A stretch of DNA of 64,000 bases from Streptomyces lunaelactis (GTDB lineage: Bacteria > Actinomycetota > Actinomycetes > Streptomycetales > Streptomycetaceae). Positions 1 through 8,534 of this stretch are shown here, in pieces. The DNA lies in the NCBI RefSeq assembly GCF_003054555.1, contig NZ_CP026304.1:6386001-6450000 (forward strand), given 5' to 3'. Below the pieces are notes generated by a model. That model had not been told where the DNA came from and searched no databases. It worked only from the letters and a program-made list of their open reading frames with translations. Position 1 is the stretch's first letter. Each line of letters opens with the position of its first letter. The position numbers and the translations under genes are program-made.

Positions 1-73
1 GTCTGCGCGGTCTGGGTTGGTCATGCCCCCATGCAACCCGATGGCGCCGACAAAGCGCGAACGGGGCCACAAG

Positions 74-97
74 CCTGTGGATAAAGTTATCCACAGG
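74..97. promoter_or_regulatory. inverted pair of DnaA-box-like 9-mers
   Basis: Two copies of the 9-mer TTATCCACA lie head to head (76-84 on the minus strand, 87-95 on the plus strand) separated by 2 nt. The flanking CC/GG extend the perfect arms to 11 bp. The 9-mer matches the classical DnaA box. It sits 38 bp before the DUF4192 start, so it could be a DnaA-responsive regulatory site or a DnaA titration site. Its function is inferred only from the match. Confidence 0.55.
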
Positions 98-134
98 GGT
101 CGCGCCGCGGGGACCGCCACGGGATCTTCGTGCC

Positions 135-1445
135 ATGAACAAGCACCACGAACCCACCGGTCCGGCCGACGAGCAGCAGATCACCCTGCGCGGTCCGTCC
201 GAATTGGCCGATGCCCTCCCGTACATGATGGGCTTCCATCCGAACGATTCGATTGTGCTCGTCGCATTGCACGGCAGCCGCGGCCGCTTCGGCGGGCGGC
301 TGAGGCTCGGCATTCCACGCTCGCCGCGTGAATGGTCGCCCGTGGCCGAGCAGCTCGCGGAGTGCCTGATCGAAGGCAGTGAGCGCCGCGGCTCCCGCCC
401 CGACGGCATCGTCGTCTTCCTCTGCCAGGACCCGGCCGAAGGCGAGACGAGCCGGTTGGTGATGGAGCGGTTGCGCCCCCTCGCACAACGGCTGCGCACC
501 GCCTGCGGCACCTTCGAAGTGCCTGTCTACGAGGCTCTTTGCATCTCCGGCGGCCGATTCTGGTCCTACTGCTGCCCCGACGCGCGCTGCTGTCCGCCCG
601 AAGGCAATGCACTGGCCCTGCCGGGTACTTCGGTGATGGCCGCGGCCGCCGCCTACGCCGGAATCCAAGTACGCGGCTCCCTCCGGGAGATGGAGGGCAG
701 GCTCGCTCCCTGGACGACCCCGGCAGTTGCCGACCAGGAGAAGGCGCTGGACGCCGCAGGTGCCGCGCTGCTGCCCCGGATCCTTGACGGAGCGGGTCGT
801 GAGCAGGTTGCTACGGAGACCCTCGCGCTGGCCGGCCGAATGATGAAGCGCATCGCCGAGACACCAAGGACCGGTGGCTGGGCCGAGTCCGATGTCGCGG
901 ACGACCGGCTCATCGCGCATGACGAAGCCGCCGCACTGATCCTCGGCCTTCAGGACCGGGAGACCCGAGACCGGGCCGCGGAATGGATGGAGGGACCGGA
1001 CGCAGACCCGGCGCTGCGGCTCTGGCGGGCGATGGCCCGCCGGTGCGTCGGCCCGTACTCCGAGCACGCCGCCGCACCGCTCACCCTCGCCGGCTGGGTC
1101 GCCTGGTCCGCCGGCGACGAAACCGGCGCACGAGTCGCCCTCGGACTCGCCCTGAGCGTCGACCCGGAGTACGTGTTCGCCCGACTGCTGCACCAAGCCT
1201 GTAATGAGGGCCTGGACCCGGAGACGCTGCGCAGCTGTCTGCGCACGGCAGGCGGTGCGGCGGCGGACTCGGGGACCCGCAGGAGCGGCGCGCGCAAGCA
1301 CCGTCCACGGCCGCAGCAGGCCCGGCCGGCCACCGGTAAGAAGGGCATGCCGGGCTCCGGGACACGTCCCGGAGCGCCGGCGCCGGGGAATCGCAGCCGC
1401 GCCCGCAGGCGCAGCGGGGACCGCGGCACCAGGAGCGGGCGATGA
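135..1445 (+). CDS. DUF4192 domain-containing protein
   Basis: This 436-residue protein has the actinobacterial DUF4192 pattern. An N-terminal segment reads LRGPSELADALPYMMGFHPN, and central hydrophobic strands (IVVFLCQDP, ALCISGGRFWSYCC) and an Ala-rich helical middle follow. A cluster of cysteines (CCPDARCCPP) near residue 155 is typical of the family. No enzymatic motif, signal peptide or membrane helix is visible, so the protein is probably cytoplasmic. The last 50 residues are Arg/Gly/Pro-rich and look disordered and basic. The ATG at 135 is the first in-frame start giving the family N-terminus, but no clear ribosome binding site precedes it. The function of the family is unknown to me. 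A DnaA-box palindrome lies immediately upstream. Confidence 0.8.
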   Translation: MNKHHEPTGPADEQQITLRGPSELADALPYMMGFHPNDSIVLVALHGSRGRFGGRLRLGIPRSPREWSPVAEQLAECLIEGSERRGSRPDGIVVFLCQDPAEGETSRLVMERLRPLAQRLRTACGTFEVPVYEALCISGGRFWSYCCPDARCCPPEGNALALPGTSVMAAAAAYAGIQVRGSLREMEGRLAPWTTPAVADQEKALDAAGAALLPRILDGAGREQVATETLALAGRMMKRIAETPRTGGWAESDVADDRLIAHDEAAALILGLQDRETRDRAAEWMEGPDADPALRLWRAMARRCVGPYSEHAAAPLTLAGWVAWSAGDETGARVALGLALSVDPEYVFARLLHQACNEGLDPETLRSCLRTAGGAAADSGTRRSGARKHRPRPQQARPATGKKGMPGSGTRPGAPAPGNRSRARRRSGDRGTRSGR

Positions 1446-1484
1446 CGCCCTTGACCCGGATGCCCGTGTCCACCGTTCACCATC

Positions 1485-1718
1485 GTGTCGGAGCACCTGG
1501 CCGTCGCGGCCGGGATCCAGCTCCTGACCACCCTCGCGGGCATCCGCCCCCATGTCCCCGCCCGCACCGTCTCGCTGAATCCGGTGCGTTCCGCACCCCT
1601 CGGAGCCGTACAGATTTCGGGGCTGTGCGTCGCCGGTGAACCCTTTGCCGTACGGATCAGCCGGCTCGGTCTCTCGATGGTCGAGCAGGCCGCCGACGGC
1701 CTCCAGTTGGGGGTGTGA
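1485..1718 (+). pseudogene. C-terminal remnant of a glycogen-debranching/amylo-alpha-1,6-glucosidase-like protein
   Basis: About 77 codons of open frame encode AAGIQLLTTLAGIRPHVPAR at the start and GEPFAVRISRLGLSMVEQAA near the end. This resembles the extreme C-terminus of streptomycete glycogen-debranching (amylo-alpha-1,6-glucosidase) proteins as I remember them, including the terminal ADGLQLG. The catalytic (alpha/alpha)6 barrel is absent: upstream in this frame there is only the tail of the DUF4192 gene and spacer. It is therefore most simply read as the surviving 3' end of a deleted gene. A small independent protein is possible, but no good ribosome binding site precedes the GTG. The family assignment rests on recall of short motifs. 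Confidence 0.45.
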
Positions 1719-1788
1719 GCCGGGTGGGCGGGCAGAGCGGGGGAGTGCGTGAAGAAACAGTCACCGCTGCCGGAGAAGGGAGTGTTTA

Positions 1789-1803
1789 TCGTCAGGCAGA
1801 CGA
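1789..1803. promoter_or_regulatory. candidate operator ahead of the NUDIX gene
   Basis: TCGTCAGGCAGACGA is a 5-bp inverted repeat around AGGCA, embedded in an AT-richer stretch and ending 13 nt before the NUDIX start codon. NUDIX proteins of the NrtR type repress genes through palindromes of this size, so autoregulation is a reasonable guess. No direct evidence of binding exists in the sequence. Confidence 0.35.
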
Positions 1804-1816
1804 CTATGATCGCGGC

Positions 1817-2581
1817 ATGTCGCCCTACGACCCGTCGGCCTTTCCGCCCTTCGCCGTCACCGTCGACCTGGTCGTGCTCACCGTGCGCCGCCATGCACTC
1901 TGCGCGCTGGTCGTACGCCGCGGAGAGCCGCCGTTCCAGGGTCGGTGGGCGCTGCCCGGTGGCTTTGTCAGGGGCGACGAGGATCTGGCGGCGGCGGCAG
2001 CGCGCGAGCTCGCCGAGGAGACCGGGCTGTGTGCCCACGACCCCGCCTCGCCGGCGCCGGGCAATGGCGCGCATCTCGAGCAGCTCGCCACCTACGGCGA
2101 CCCCAAGCGGGATCCCCGTATGCGGGTCGTGAGCGTCGCCCATCTGGTGCTCGCACCGGACCTGCCCGCACCCCGCGCGGGCGGTGACGCGAACAGCGCG
2201 CGCTGGGCCTCGGTCGAGGACCACCTGGGCCAGGAGAACGGGTTCGGCCGGGAGGGCGAGCAGCCCGCCCCGCTCGCCTTTGACCATGCGCGGATCCTGG
2301 CGGACGGGGTGGAGCGGGCCCGATCCAAGATCGAGTACTCCTCGCTGGCCACGGCCTTCTGCCCGCCGGAGTTCACGGTCGGTGAGCTGCGACGGGTGTA
2401 CGAAGCGGTGTGGGGCGTCGCTCTCGACCCCCGGAACTTCCACCGCAAGGTGACCGGCACCCCGGGCTTCCTGGTCCCGGCCGGCGGGACCACCACCCGC
2501 CAGGGCGGCCGCCCCGCTCAGCTCTTCCGGGCTGGTGGCGCCACCGTACTCAATCCGCCGATGCTGCGCCCGGAGGTCTGA
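1817..2581 (+). CDS. NUDIX hydrolase with NrtR-like C-terminal domain
   Basis: This 254-residue protein starts at the ATG encoding MSPYDPSAFPPFAVTVDLVV, which places the NUDIX fold at the normal distance from the N-terminus. The NUDIX box is visible as GGFVRGDEDLAAAAARELAE followed by ETGL, with the expected G-x5-E-x7-RE-x-x-EE spacing. After the hydrolase domain (to about residue 150) comes a region containing AFCPPEFTVGELRRVYEAVW and NFHRKVTG. This is the winged-helix C-terminal segment of NrtR-like regulators and related ADP-ribose/NAD-linked NUDIX proteins. Such proteins bind ADP-ribose-type ligands and either hydrolyse them or use them to control DNA binding. The NUDIX box glutamates are retained, so enzymatic activity cannot be excluded. 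A palindrome lies just upstream of the start. The next gene is separated by 123 bp. Confidence 0.82.
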   Translation: MSPYDPSAFPPFAVTVDLVVLTVRRHALCALVVRRGEPPFQGRWALPGGFVRGDEDLAAAAARELAEETGLCAHDPASPAPGNGAHLEQLATYGDPKRDPRMRVVSVAHLVLAPDLPAPRAGGDANSARWASVEDHLGQENGFGREGEQPAPLAFDHARILADGVERARSKIEYSSLATAFCPPEFTVGELRRVYEAVWGVALDPRNFHRKVTGTPGFLVPAGGTTTRQGGRPAQLFRAGGATVLNPPMLRPEV

Positions 2582-2704
2582 CGGAGGGTGCGGCGGAGGT
2601 TTGACACCCGGGGTCTCCTCGCTGCGCAAAAAGTCTGAAATGTCGCGTTATCTTGCTGCGGTACCCACTGCCGCCGAGCGGTCTCACCTCCCGCGAGAGA
2701 AGCG

Positions 2705-4489
2705 ATGCTCCAGGCCATCGGACTCACCAGCACCCACCGCCGAGACCTTCCGCCCGCCGTCGACGATCTCACCTTCGAAGCCCGGTCCGGTTGTGTCACG
2801 GCCCTGCTCGGCGCCCCCGGCTCCGGCAAGACAACGGCTCTTCGGCTGATGCTCGAACTCGAGTCCGGCCGGGGTGTCACGTACTTCCGCGGCAATCCCC
2901 TCCACAGCATCGCCCACCCGGCCCGTGAGGTCGGGGTGCTCCTCGGCGACGTACCGGGTCATCCCGCGCGGACGGCCCGGGGCCAGCTCCGTTTGCTCTG
3001 CGCGGCTGCCGGGGTGCCCGTGTCCCGCGCCGACGAGATGCTGGACGTCGTCGGTCTCGCGGGCCTCGGGGGCCGGCGGCTCGGCACGCTCTCCCTCGGC
3101 ATGGACCGCAGACTCGGGTTCGCCTCCGCGCTGTTGGGCGACCCGCAGACGCTCATTCTCGACGAGCCGTCGAAGGGCCTCTCGCCCCGCGAGAACAGCT
3201 GGCTGTCCGGACTGCTGCGTACGCACGCCTCCTACGGCGGAACCGTCCTCTACACCACCAGCGACCCCAAGGAGGCGGCCCGCCTCGCCGACCGCGTCGT
3301 CACCCTCGACGGTGGCCGACTCGTCGCCGATCAGGACGCGGCCGCCTTCTCCAGAACCAGGCTCCGCCCCCGGGTCGCCGTCCGCACCCCGCACGCCGCC
3401 CGCCTCGCCGCGGTTGTCGCCGGCGAGGCGCGCGCCGCTCAGCGCTCCGTCGAAGTGGTCACCGAGGAGGGCAACCTCCTCTCCGTCTACGGCAGCAACT
3501 GCGCCGAGATCGGCGAGACCGCCTTCCGGCACGGTGTACTGGTCCACCGGCTCACCGACGAGGTGGGTGACAGGGGCCCCGCCCCCGCACCTGCCCCCGT
3601 AGCAGCACGGGGAGCGGCATCTGCGGCGACCGCGGGCACCGACGGCGAGAAACGGCTCGTCCCGCCCTCGGCGGAGCGCCCCGGCGCACTGTCCCACCCG
3701 TCCCCTCCGCGCCCCGTACGCAGCCCCCTGAGGCCGCTGCGCTATGAACTCCGCCGTCTCCTCGGAGTCCGTACTGCCGCGCTCATCGCAACCGCCGTGC
3801 TCGTCGCCTCTGTCGCCCTGTGCGTTCTGCTCGCCCGCATCGGCGACACCCCGCTGCCCGCCCTCCTCGCCGCCTGGCCCGACTTCCTGCCCCTGCCGCC
3901 CGCCGCCTTCGGTGCCGGCCTCGTCGGGGCGCTCTCCTTCGGTGAGGAGTTCCGCTACCCCGCCCTCGCGACCGCACGCGGCACCGTGCCCCGCCGCCTC
4001 GGCCTGCTCCTCGCGAAACTCGCGGTGACCGCGGCGACCGCCCTGCTGCTCGCAGTGCTCGTCGCGGCCGCCGACTCCCAGGCCCTCCGCCTCGTGTACG
4101 GAAGCGATTTGACCCCCGTCCTGCAGAACTGGCCCGCGCTGATCGCCAGTTGGGGCGGGCTGGCGGTCGGCTGCGCCTGGGCCGGGCTGCTCGCCGCCGG
4201 GGTCTTCCGGGTCGCGGCCGCCGGAGTGGCCGCCGTGCTCGCCGTACCCGTCCTGATCGCCCCCCTCGTACAGAAGGCCCTCGTCGTTCCGTCAGCACGT
4301 TCGATCGCCGGACTGCCGAGCAGGCTGCGCGAGCTGGCCTGGGTGCAGCTGCCGCAGCAGGCCGACCTCCTGCTGATGGCAGTCGTACGCCTCGTCGCCC
4401 AACCTGTCGGTGCGGCACTGACGTTGTCGTTGTCGGCCCTGATCTGCGCATATCTGTTCACGGGCCTTCGTCGCGGCGCACGTTGGTGA
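2705..4489 (+). CDS. ABC transporter ATP-binding protein fused to a membrane domain
   Basis: This 594-residue protein has an ABC ATPase in its first 220 residues. The Walker A is GAPGSGKTTAL (about residue 38), the signature-like motif is TLSLGMDRRLGF (about 125) and the Walker B is LILDEPSKG. A linker rich in Ala/Pro (residues 290-345) leads to a C-terminal half with about six hydrophobic helices, so one polypeptide carries both ATPase and permease, as in ABC-2-like exporters. The signature reads LSLGM rather than LSGGQ. The substrate is unknown. The ATG at 2705 is preceded by GAGAGAAGCG, a weak ribosome binding site. It lies upstream of whiH in the same orientation, a neighbourhood I recall as conserved in Streptomyces. 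Confidence 0.8.
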   Translation: MLQAIGLTSTHRRDLPPAVDDLTFEARSGCVTALLGAPGSGKTTALRLMLELESGRGVTYFRGNPLHSIAHPAREVGVLLGDVPGHPARTARGQLRLLCAAAGVPVSRADEMLDVVGLAGLGGRRLGTLSLGMDRRLGFASALLGDPQTLILDEPSKGLSPRENSWLSGLLRTHASYGGTVLYTTSDPKEAARLADRVVTLDGGRLVADQDAAAFSRTRLRPRVAVRTPHAARLAAVVAGEARAAQRSVEVVTEEGNLLSVYGSNCAEIGETAFRHGVLVHRLTDEVGDRGPAPAPAPVAARGAASAATAGTDGEKRLVPPSAERPGALSHPSPPRPVRSPLRPLRYELRRLLGVRTAALIATAVLVASVALCVLLARIGDTPLPALLAAWPDFLPLPPAAFGAGLVGALSFGEEFRYPALATARGTVPRRLGLLLAKLAVTAATALLLAVLVAAADSQALRLVYGSDLTPVLQNWPALIASWGGLAVGCAWAGLLAAGVFRVAAAGVAAVLAVPVLIAPLVQKALVVPSARSIAGLPSRLRELAWVQLPQQADLLLMAVVRLVAQPVGAALTLSLSALICAYLFTGLRRGARW

Positions 4490-4648
4490 CCATGATCGAC
4501 CGGGACTCGACGAACTGTTCGCAACTCCCTTGAGTGCGCCCGTTTCTTTCCGATAAGGCGTCAATTGCGAGGCGAGCGCCGATCACCCTTTCGTGTGCTT
4601 TTCACCAAAGACCTCAAGGGTCTCGGGAGCCACGCCGACAAAGGATGC

Positions 4649-5536
4649 GTGAGTACCCTTGCGCACACCATGATGACCGCCGCCCGCCCCGCCGAGTCCG
4701 GCCTCGCCGGCCCGGGCGACCTCGACCGATACCCCTACGCGGAGTCGCCCGGCGCCGGCCGCGTAGGCCCTCCCCCCTGGGACGGTGCCGACGTCGAGTT
4801 GGGCCGGGTCGGCCGCCGCGCGGCAGGCAACCGGGGCCGCGGACTGCACGGCCAACTCGTCCAGCAGCTCGGCCAGATGATCGTCTCCGGGGACCTCGGC
4901 GCCGACCGCCCGCTCGTACCCGAGGAGATCGGCCAGCGCTTCGAGGTCTCCCGCACCGTCGTCCGTGAATCCCTGCGCGTCCTCGAGGCCAAGGGCCTTG
5001 TCAGCGCCCGCCCCAATGTCGGCACCCGGGTCCGTCCGGTCAGCGACTGGAATCTGCTGGACCCCGACATCATCGAGTGGCGTGCCTTCGGTCCGCAGCG
5101 TGACGATCAGCGCCGGGAGCTGAGCGAGCTGCGGTGGACCATCGAGCCGCTCGCCGCGCGCCTCGCCGCGGGGCACGGCCGCGAGGACGTTCAGCAGCGT
5201 CTCGGCGACATGGTCGAGATCATGGGCCACGCCCTCACTCAGGGTGACGGGATTACTTTCTCCCGGGCGGACGCGGAGTTCCATTCCCTCCTGATCCAGC
5301 TCGCGAGCAACCGCATGCTGGAGCACCTCTCCGGCATCGTTTCGGCCGCCCTTCAGGTCTCCGGCGGCCCGGTCGCCGGCTGTGACCGCCCTACCGAGGC
5401 GTCCCTGGCCCACCACGCGCGGATTGCCGACGCCCTCGCCACCGGCGATGCGCACGCAGCCGAGTCCGCCATGCGTCAACTGCTCACGGTTCACCAGGAG
5501 GTGGAGCGAGTCGTGCCCGCTCCGCGCGAGCACTGA
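4649..5536 (+). CDS. whiH: WhiH, GntR/FadR-family sporulation regulator
   Basis: This 295-residue protein begins VSTLAHTMMTAARPAESG at a GTG with AAGGA just upstream; ATG 4670 is an alternative start. The N-terminal winged helix-turn-helix spans about residues 65-135, with GLHGQLVQQLGQMIVSGDLG and RFEVSRTVVRESLRVLEAKG. A FadR-type all-helical C-terminal domain (FCD) follows, with metal/ligand residues in DAEFHSLLIQ and AHHARIADAL. I recognise it as WhiH, needed for septation of aerial hyphae, because the protein and its position directly upstream of hrdB match my memory of S. coelicolor. FadR-like regulators usually sense carboxylate ligands; none is known to me here. WhiH and HrdB lie in tandem but are separated by a terminator-like hairpin and 338 bp, so they are separate transcription units. 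Confidence 0.85.
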   Translation: MSTLAHTMMTAARPAESGLAGPGDLDRYPYAESPGAGRVGPPPWDGADVELGRVGRRAAGNRGRGLHGQLVQQLGQMIVSGDLGADRPLVPEEIGQRFEVSRTVVRESLRVLEAKGLVSARPNVGTRVRPVSDWNLLDPDIIEWRAFGPQRDDQRRELSELRWTIEPLAARLAAGHGREDVQQRLGDMVEIMGHALTQGDGITFSRADAEFHSLLIQLASNRMLEHLSGIVSAALQVSGGPVAGCDRPTEASLAHHARIADALATGDAHAAESAMRQLLTVHQEVERVVPAPREH

Positions 5537-5577
5537 CCGCAGAAGTCGGTCGGGGAGTACGAAGGCGTAGGCATCGC

Positions 5578-5610
5578 GTGTCGCCGGATTCCACGGGGGT
5601 CCGGCGGCAC
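5578..5610 (+). terminator. hairpin downstream of whiH
   Basis: GTGTCGCCGGA pairs with TCCGGCGGCAC (11 bp with one G-U pair) around an 11-nt loop. It starts 42 nt after the whiH stop codon. There is no U-tract, as is common for streptomycete terminators. Confidence 0.55.
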
Positions 5611-5656
5611 GATTGTGTGGTGAACGCCCCTTCTGGCCGATTCGTCGCAAATGAGG

Positions 5657-5690
5657 TGTGACTCGGGCCACGCGGATTGGGCGTAACACT
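5657..5690 (+). promoter_or_regulatory. possible hrdB promoter
   Basis: TGACTC and TAACAC are separated by about 19 nt inside the 338-bp whiH-hrdB gap, roughly 190 nt before the hrdB start. The fit to a vegetative promoter is moderate. The rest of the gap holds the whiH hairpin and a long leader with no obvious gene. Confidence 0.3.
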
Positions 5691-5874
5691 CCTCGGAGCA
5701 GTGCGATGACCTAAGAGGTGATAGCCGAAGAGGGAATACAGCAGCCATTTGCGGCGCTGTTCAGCTCCGAGGCTCAGCCCGCGCCACCGGCACATCCGCA
5801 GCCTGGTGGTCGTCGGTTCCGGCCCGATCATGGGTGGGGCCGGAATTCTTTTCCATCGTTCCGAGAGGTTGTTC

Positions 5875-7428
5875 GTGTCGGCCAGCACATCCCGTACGCT
5901 CCCGCCGGAGATCGCCGAGTCCGAATCTGTGATGGCGCTCATCGAGCGGGGAAAGGCTGATGGGCAGATCGCCGGCGATGACGTGCGTCGGGCCTTCGAG
6001 GCTGACCAGATTCCGCCAACCCAGTGGAAGAATGTTCTGCGCAGCCTCAACCAGATCCTCGAGGAAGAGGGTGTGACGCTGATGGTCAGTGCCGCGGAGT
6101 CGCCGAAGCGCGCCCGCAAGAGCGTCGCAGCGAAGAGCCCGGCAAAGCGCACCGCCACCAAGACCGTCGCGGCCAAGACCGCCACGGCGAAGACCGTCGC
6201 GGCCACCGCGGCGCCGGCGGCCGAGACCGTCGACGTCCAGGCCGACGAGGTTGAGGCGAACGCGCCTGCCAAGAAGGCGGCCGCCAAGAAGACGGCAGCC
6301 AAGAAGACGGCGGCGAAGAAGACCGTCGCCAAAAAGACCGTGGCCAAGAAGACCGCGGGCAAGAAGGACTCCGACGAGGCCGCCGAGGGCGAAGAGGTCG
6401 ATGAGGCCCAGCCCGGTGCCAAGGGCGAGGAGGAAGAGGCCGAGGGCGAGAACAAGGGCTTCGTCCTCTCCGACGACGACGAGGACGACGCGCCTGCGCA
6501 GCAGGTCGCGGTCGCCGGCGCCACCGCCGACCCGGTCAAGGACTACCTCAAGCAGATCGGCAAGGTCCCGCTCCTCAACGCCGAGCAGGAGGTCGAGCTC
6601 GCCAAGCGCATCGAGGCGGGCCTGTTCGCCGAGGACAAGCTGGCGAACGCCGACAAGCTCGCGCCGAAGCTCAAGCGCGAGCTGGAGATCATCGCCGAGG
6701 ACGGCCGCCGCGCCAAGAACCACCTGCTGGAGGCCAACCTCCGCCTGGTCGTCTCGCTGGCCAAGCGCTACACCGGCCGCGGCATGCTCTTCCTGGACCT
6801 GATCCAGGAGGGCAACCTGGGTCTGATCCGCGCGGTCGAGAAGTTTGACTACACCAAGGGCTACAAGTTCTCCACGTACGCCACCTGGTGGATCCGTCAG
6901 GCGATCACCCGCGCCATGGCTGACCAGGCCCGCACCATCCGTATCCCGGTGCACATGGTCGAGGTCATCAACAAGCTCGCGCGCGTCCAGCGTCAGATGC
7001 TCCAGGACCTGGGCCGTGAGCCCACCCCGGAGGAGCTGGCCAAGGAGCTCGACATGACCCCCGAGAAGGTCATCGAGGTCCAGAAGTACGGTCGCGAGCC
7101 GATCTCCCTCCACACCCCCCTGGGTGAGGACGGCGACAGCGAGTTCGGTGACCTCATCGAGGACTCCGAGGCGGTCGTACCGGCCGACGCGGTCAGCTTC
7201 ACGCTCCTGCAGGAGCAGCTGCACTCGGTGCTCGACACCCTGTCCGAGCGTGAGGCGGGCGTGGTCTCCATGCGCTTCGGTCTCACGGACGGCCAGCCGA
7301 AGACCCTGGACGAGATCGGCAAGGTCTACGGCGTGACGCGTGAGCGCATCCGTCAGATCGAGTCCAAGACCATGTCGAAGCTGCGTCACCCGTCGCGTTC
7401 GCAGGTTCTGCGCGACTACCTCGACTAG
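5875..7428 (+). CDS. hrdB: principal RNA polymerase sigma factor HrdB
   Basis: This 517-residue group 1 sigma-70 starts at the GTG encoding [15 protein letters not shown], with GAGAGG 6 nt upstream. Residues 1-75 are a helical region 1.1-like segment. Residues 78-165 are a Lys/Ala-rich stretch of [16 protein letters not shown] repeats, followed by an acidic tract (SDDDEDD). Region 1.2 begins at [16 protein letters not shown] (about 219). Region 2 contains [20 protein letters not shown] and [20 protein letters not shown] for core binding and -10 recognition. Region 4 ends with [20 protein letters not shown]. It directs essentially all housekeeping transcription. The protein is unambiguous because the complete region 2-4 signature and the WhiH neighbour are both present. 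A strong hairpin follows the stop. Confidence 0.97.
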   Translation: MSASTSRTLPPEIAESESVMALIERGKADGQIAGDDVRRAFEADQIPPTQWKNVLRSLNQILEEEGVTLMVSAAESPKRARKSVAAKSPAKRTATKTVAAKTATAKTVAATAAPAAETVDVQADEVEANAPAKKAAAKKTAAKKTAAKKTVAKKTVAKKTAGKKDSDEAAEGEEVDEAQPGAKGEEEEAEGENKGFVLSDDDEDDAPAQQVAVAGATADPVKDYLKQIGKVPLLNAEQEVELAKRIEAGLFAEDKLANADKLAPKLKRELEIIAEDGRRAKNHLLEANLRLVVSLAKRYTGRGMLFLDLIQEGNLGLIRAVEKFDYTKGYKFSTYATWWIRQAITRAMADQARTIRIPVHMVEVINKLARVQRQMLQDLGREPTPEELAKELDMTPEKVIEVQKYGREPISLHTPLGEDGDSEFGDLIEDSEAVVPADAVSFTLLQEQLHSVLDTLSEREAGVVSMRFGLTDGQPKTLDEIGKVYGVTRERIRQIESKTMSKLRHPSRSQVLRDYLD

Positions 7429-7452
7429 GTCGTCACAGCAGTAGGCAGCAGT

Positions 7453-7496
7453 CGGCCGAGGGCCCGGATCCCGTCAGGGGACCGGGCCCTCGGCCG
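7453..7496 (+). terminator. hrdB terminator
   Basis: CGGCCGAGGGCCCGG and its perfect 15-bp complement flank a 14-nt loop, starting 24 nt after the hrdB stop codon. Confidence 0.85.
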
Positions 7497-7567
7497 TGTG
7501 CGGGTGCGTGCCGTGGCGCGTTGGCCGACTCTGAGTGGACACGCTTAACGCAGAGTCAGGAGGCCGT

Positions 7568-8383
7568 ATGCGTCATCCTCTCGCCCGAGCCCTGACCGGG
7601 GCGCTGGCCCTGATCACGGTGGCTGCCGTGGCGCCGCTCGCTTCACCCGCCCCCGCGGCCGCCGACAGTGTGGTCGTGGGCGGCTATTCGGTGCAGGTCG
7701 AGGACAGTCCATGGGTGGTGGCGCTGTCCAGCCGTGACCGGTTCGGCGGAACGCGAGCCGGTCAGTTCTGCGGCGGTGTGGTGGTGGCGCCGACGAAAGT
7801 GATGACCGCCGCCCACTGCCTGAGCCGGACCGTACTCGGCACGGACGTGACTGGTGTGCGCGATCTGGCGGTCGTCTCGGGGCGCACGCGGCTGCTCGGT
7901 ACGGGCGGCCGCGAGATCCCGGTGAGCGCCACCTGGATCGCGCCGGAGTACTCCCCGGGGACGAACAGCTCGGACCTGGCGGTGCTGACGCTGGCGGAGG
8001 CGCTGCCCGCCTCCCATGCGATCGGCCTCGCGGGCGTCGGCGATCCGGCGTACGCGCCCGGTACGAGCGCCACCGTCTACGGCTGGGGCGATATGACGGG
8101 CAGCGGAAGCTATGCGTCCTCGTTGCGGGCGGCGAGCGTGACCGTGCTGCCGGACTCGGCTTGCGGGCAGGCGTATCCCGGTGGCCTGGGCGGGAGGTAC
8201 CTGGAGTCCACGATGCTCTGCGCCGGACACCCGCGGGGCGGGCGCGACGCCTGTCAGGGGGACAGCGGAGGGCCGCTGGTCGCCCGAGGGCGGCTCATCG
8301 GACTTGTCTCCTGGGGCAGTGGCTGCGGCCGGGCCGACAGCCCAGGGGTGTACACACGCATCTCGGCGGTGGCCGCGTCGTAG
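7568..8383 (+). CDS. secreted trypsin-like serine protease (S1 family)
   Basis: This 271-residue precursor starts at the ATG with AGGAGG 6 nt upstream. Residues 1-36 form a Sec signal peptide ending near APAAA. The mature enzyme starts close to VVVGGYSVQVEDSPWVV, the usual trypsin N-terminus. All three catalytic motifs are present: TAAHC (His, about residue 83), SSDLAVLTL (Asp, about 139) and CQGDSGGPL (Ser, about 229). The specificity pocket segment SWGSGCGRADSPGVYTRIS follows the serine. An Asp six residues before the serine (RDACQGDSG) predicts trypsin-like cleavage after Lys/Arg. It is predicted to be exported as an extracellular protease. It sits between hrdB and the parE region and ends at a bidirectional hairpin shared with the convergent DUF7455 gene. 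Confidence 0.93.
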   Translation: MRHPLARALTGALALITVAAVAPLASPAPAAADSVVVGGYSVQVEDSPWVVALSSRDRFGGTRAGQFCGGVVVAPTKVMTAAHCLSRTVLGTDVTGVRDLAVVSGRTRLLGTGGREIPVSATWIAPEYSPGTNSSDLAVLTLAEALPASHAIGLAGVGDPAYAPGTSATVYGWGDMTGSGSYASSLRAASVTVLPDSACGQAYPGGLGGRYLESTMLCAGHPRGGRDACQGDSGGPLVARGRLIGLVSWGSGCGRADSPGVYTRISAVAAS

Positions 8384-8450
8384 ACGGCACCACGGGTGCT
8401 CAACGGCCCGAGCGTCTCAACGGCGCGCTCCGAGGTCACGTTATGAGAGC

Positions 8451-8485
8451 GGGCGGACGCCCCTGGTAGCCAGGGGCGTCCGCCC
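8451..8485. terminator. bidirectional terminator between convergent genes
   Basis: A perfect 16-bp stem (GGGCGGACGCCCCTGG and its complement) encloses a TAG loop. It lies between the protease (plus) and the DUF7455 gene (minus), so it can serve both. Confidence 0.88.
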
Positions 8486-8534
8486 GTCGACCGGTCCTGG
8501 ACCGGCCCTTTCGCTCGTCGTGGATGCGAAGGTG

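Noticed and set aside
5732..5761. GGGAAT ... GTT resembling a SigR-type promoter before hrdB
   Set aside because: The spacing between GGGAAT and GTT is 21 nt, not the 18 nt expected for the SigR consensus, so no SigR promoter is claimed.
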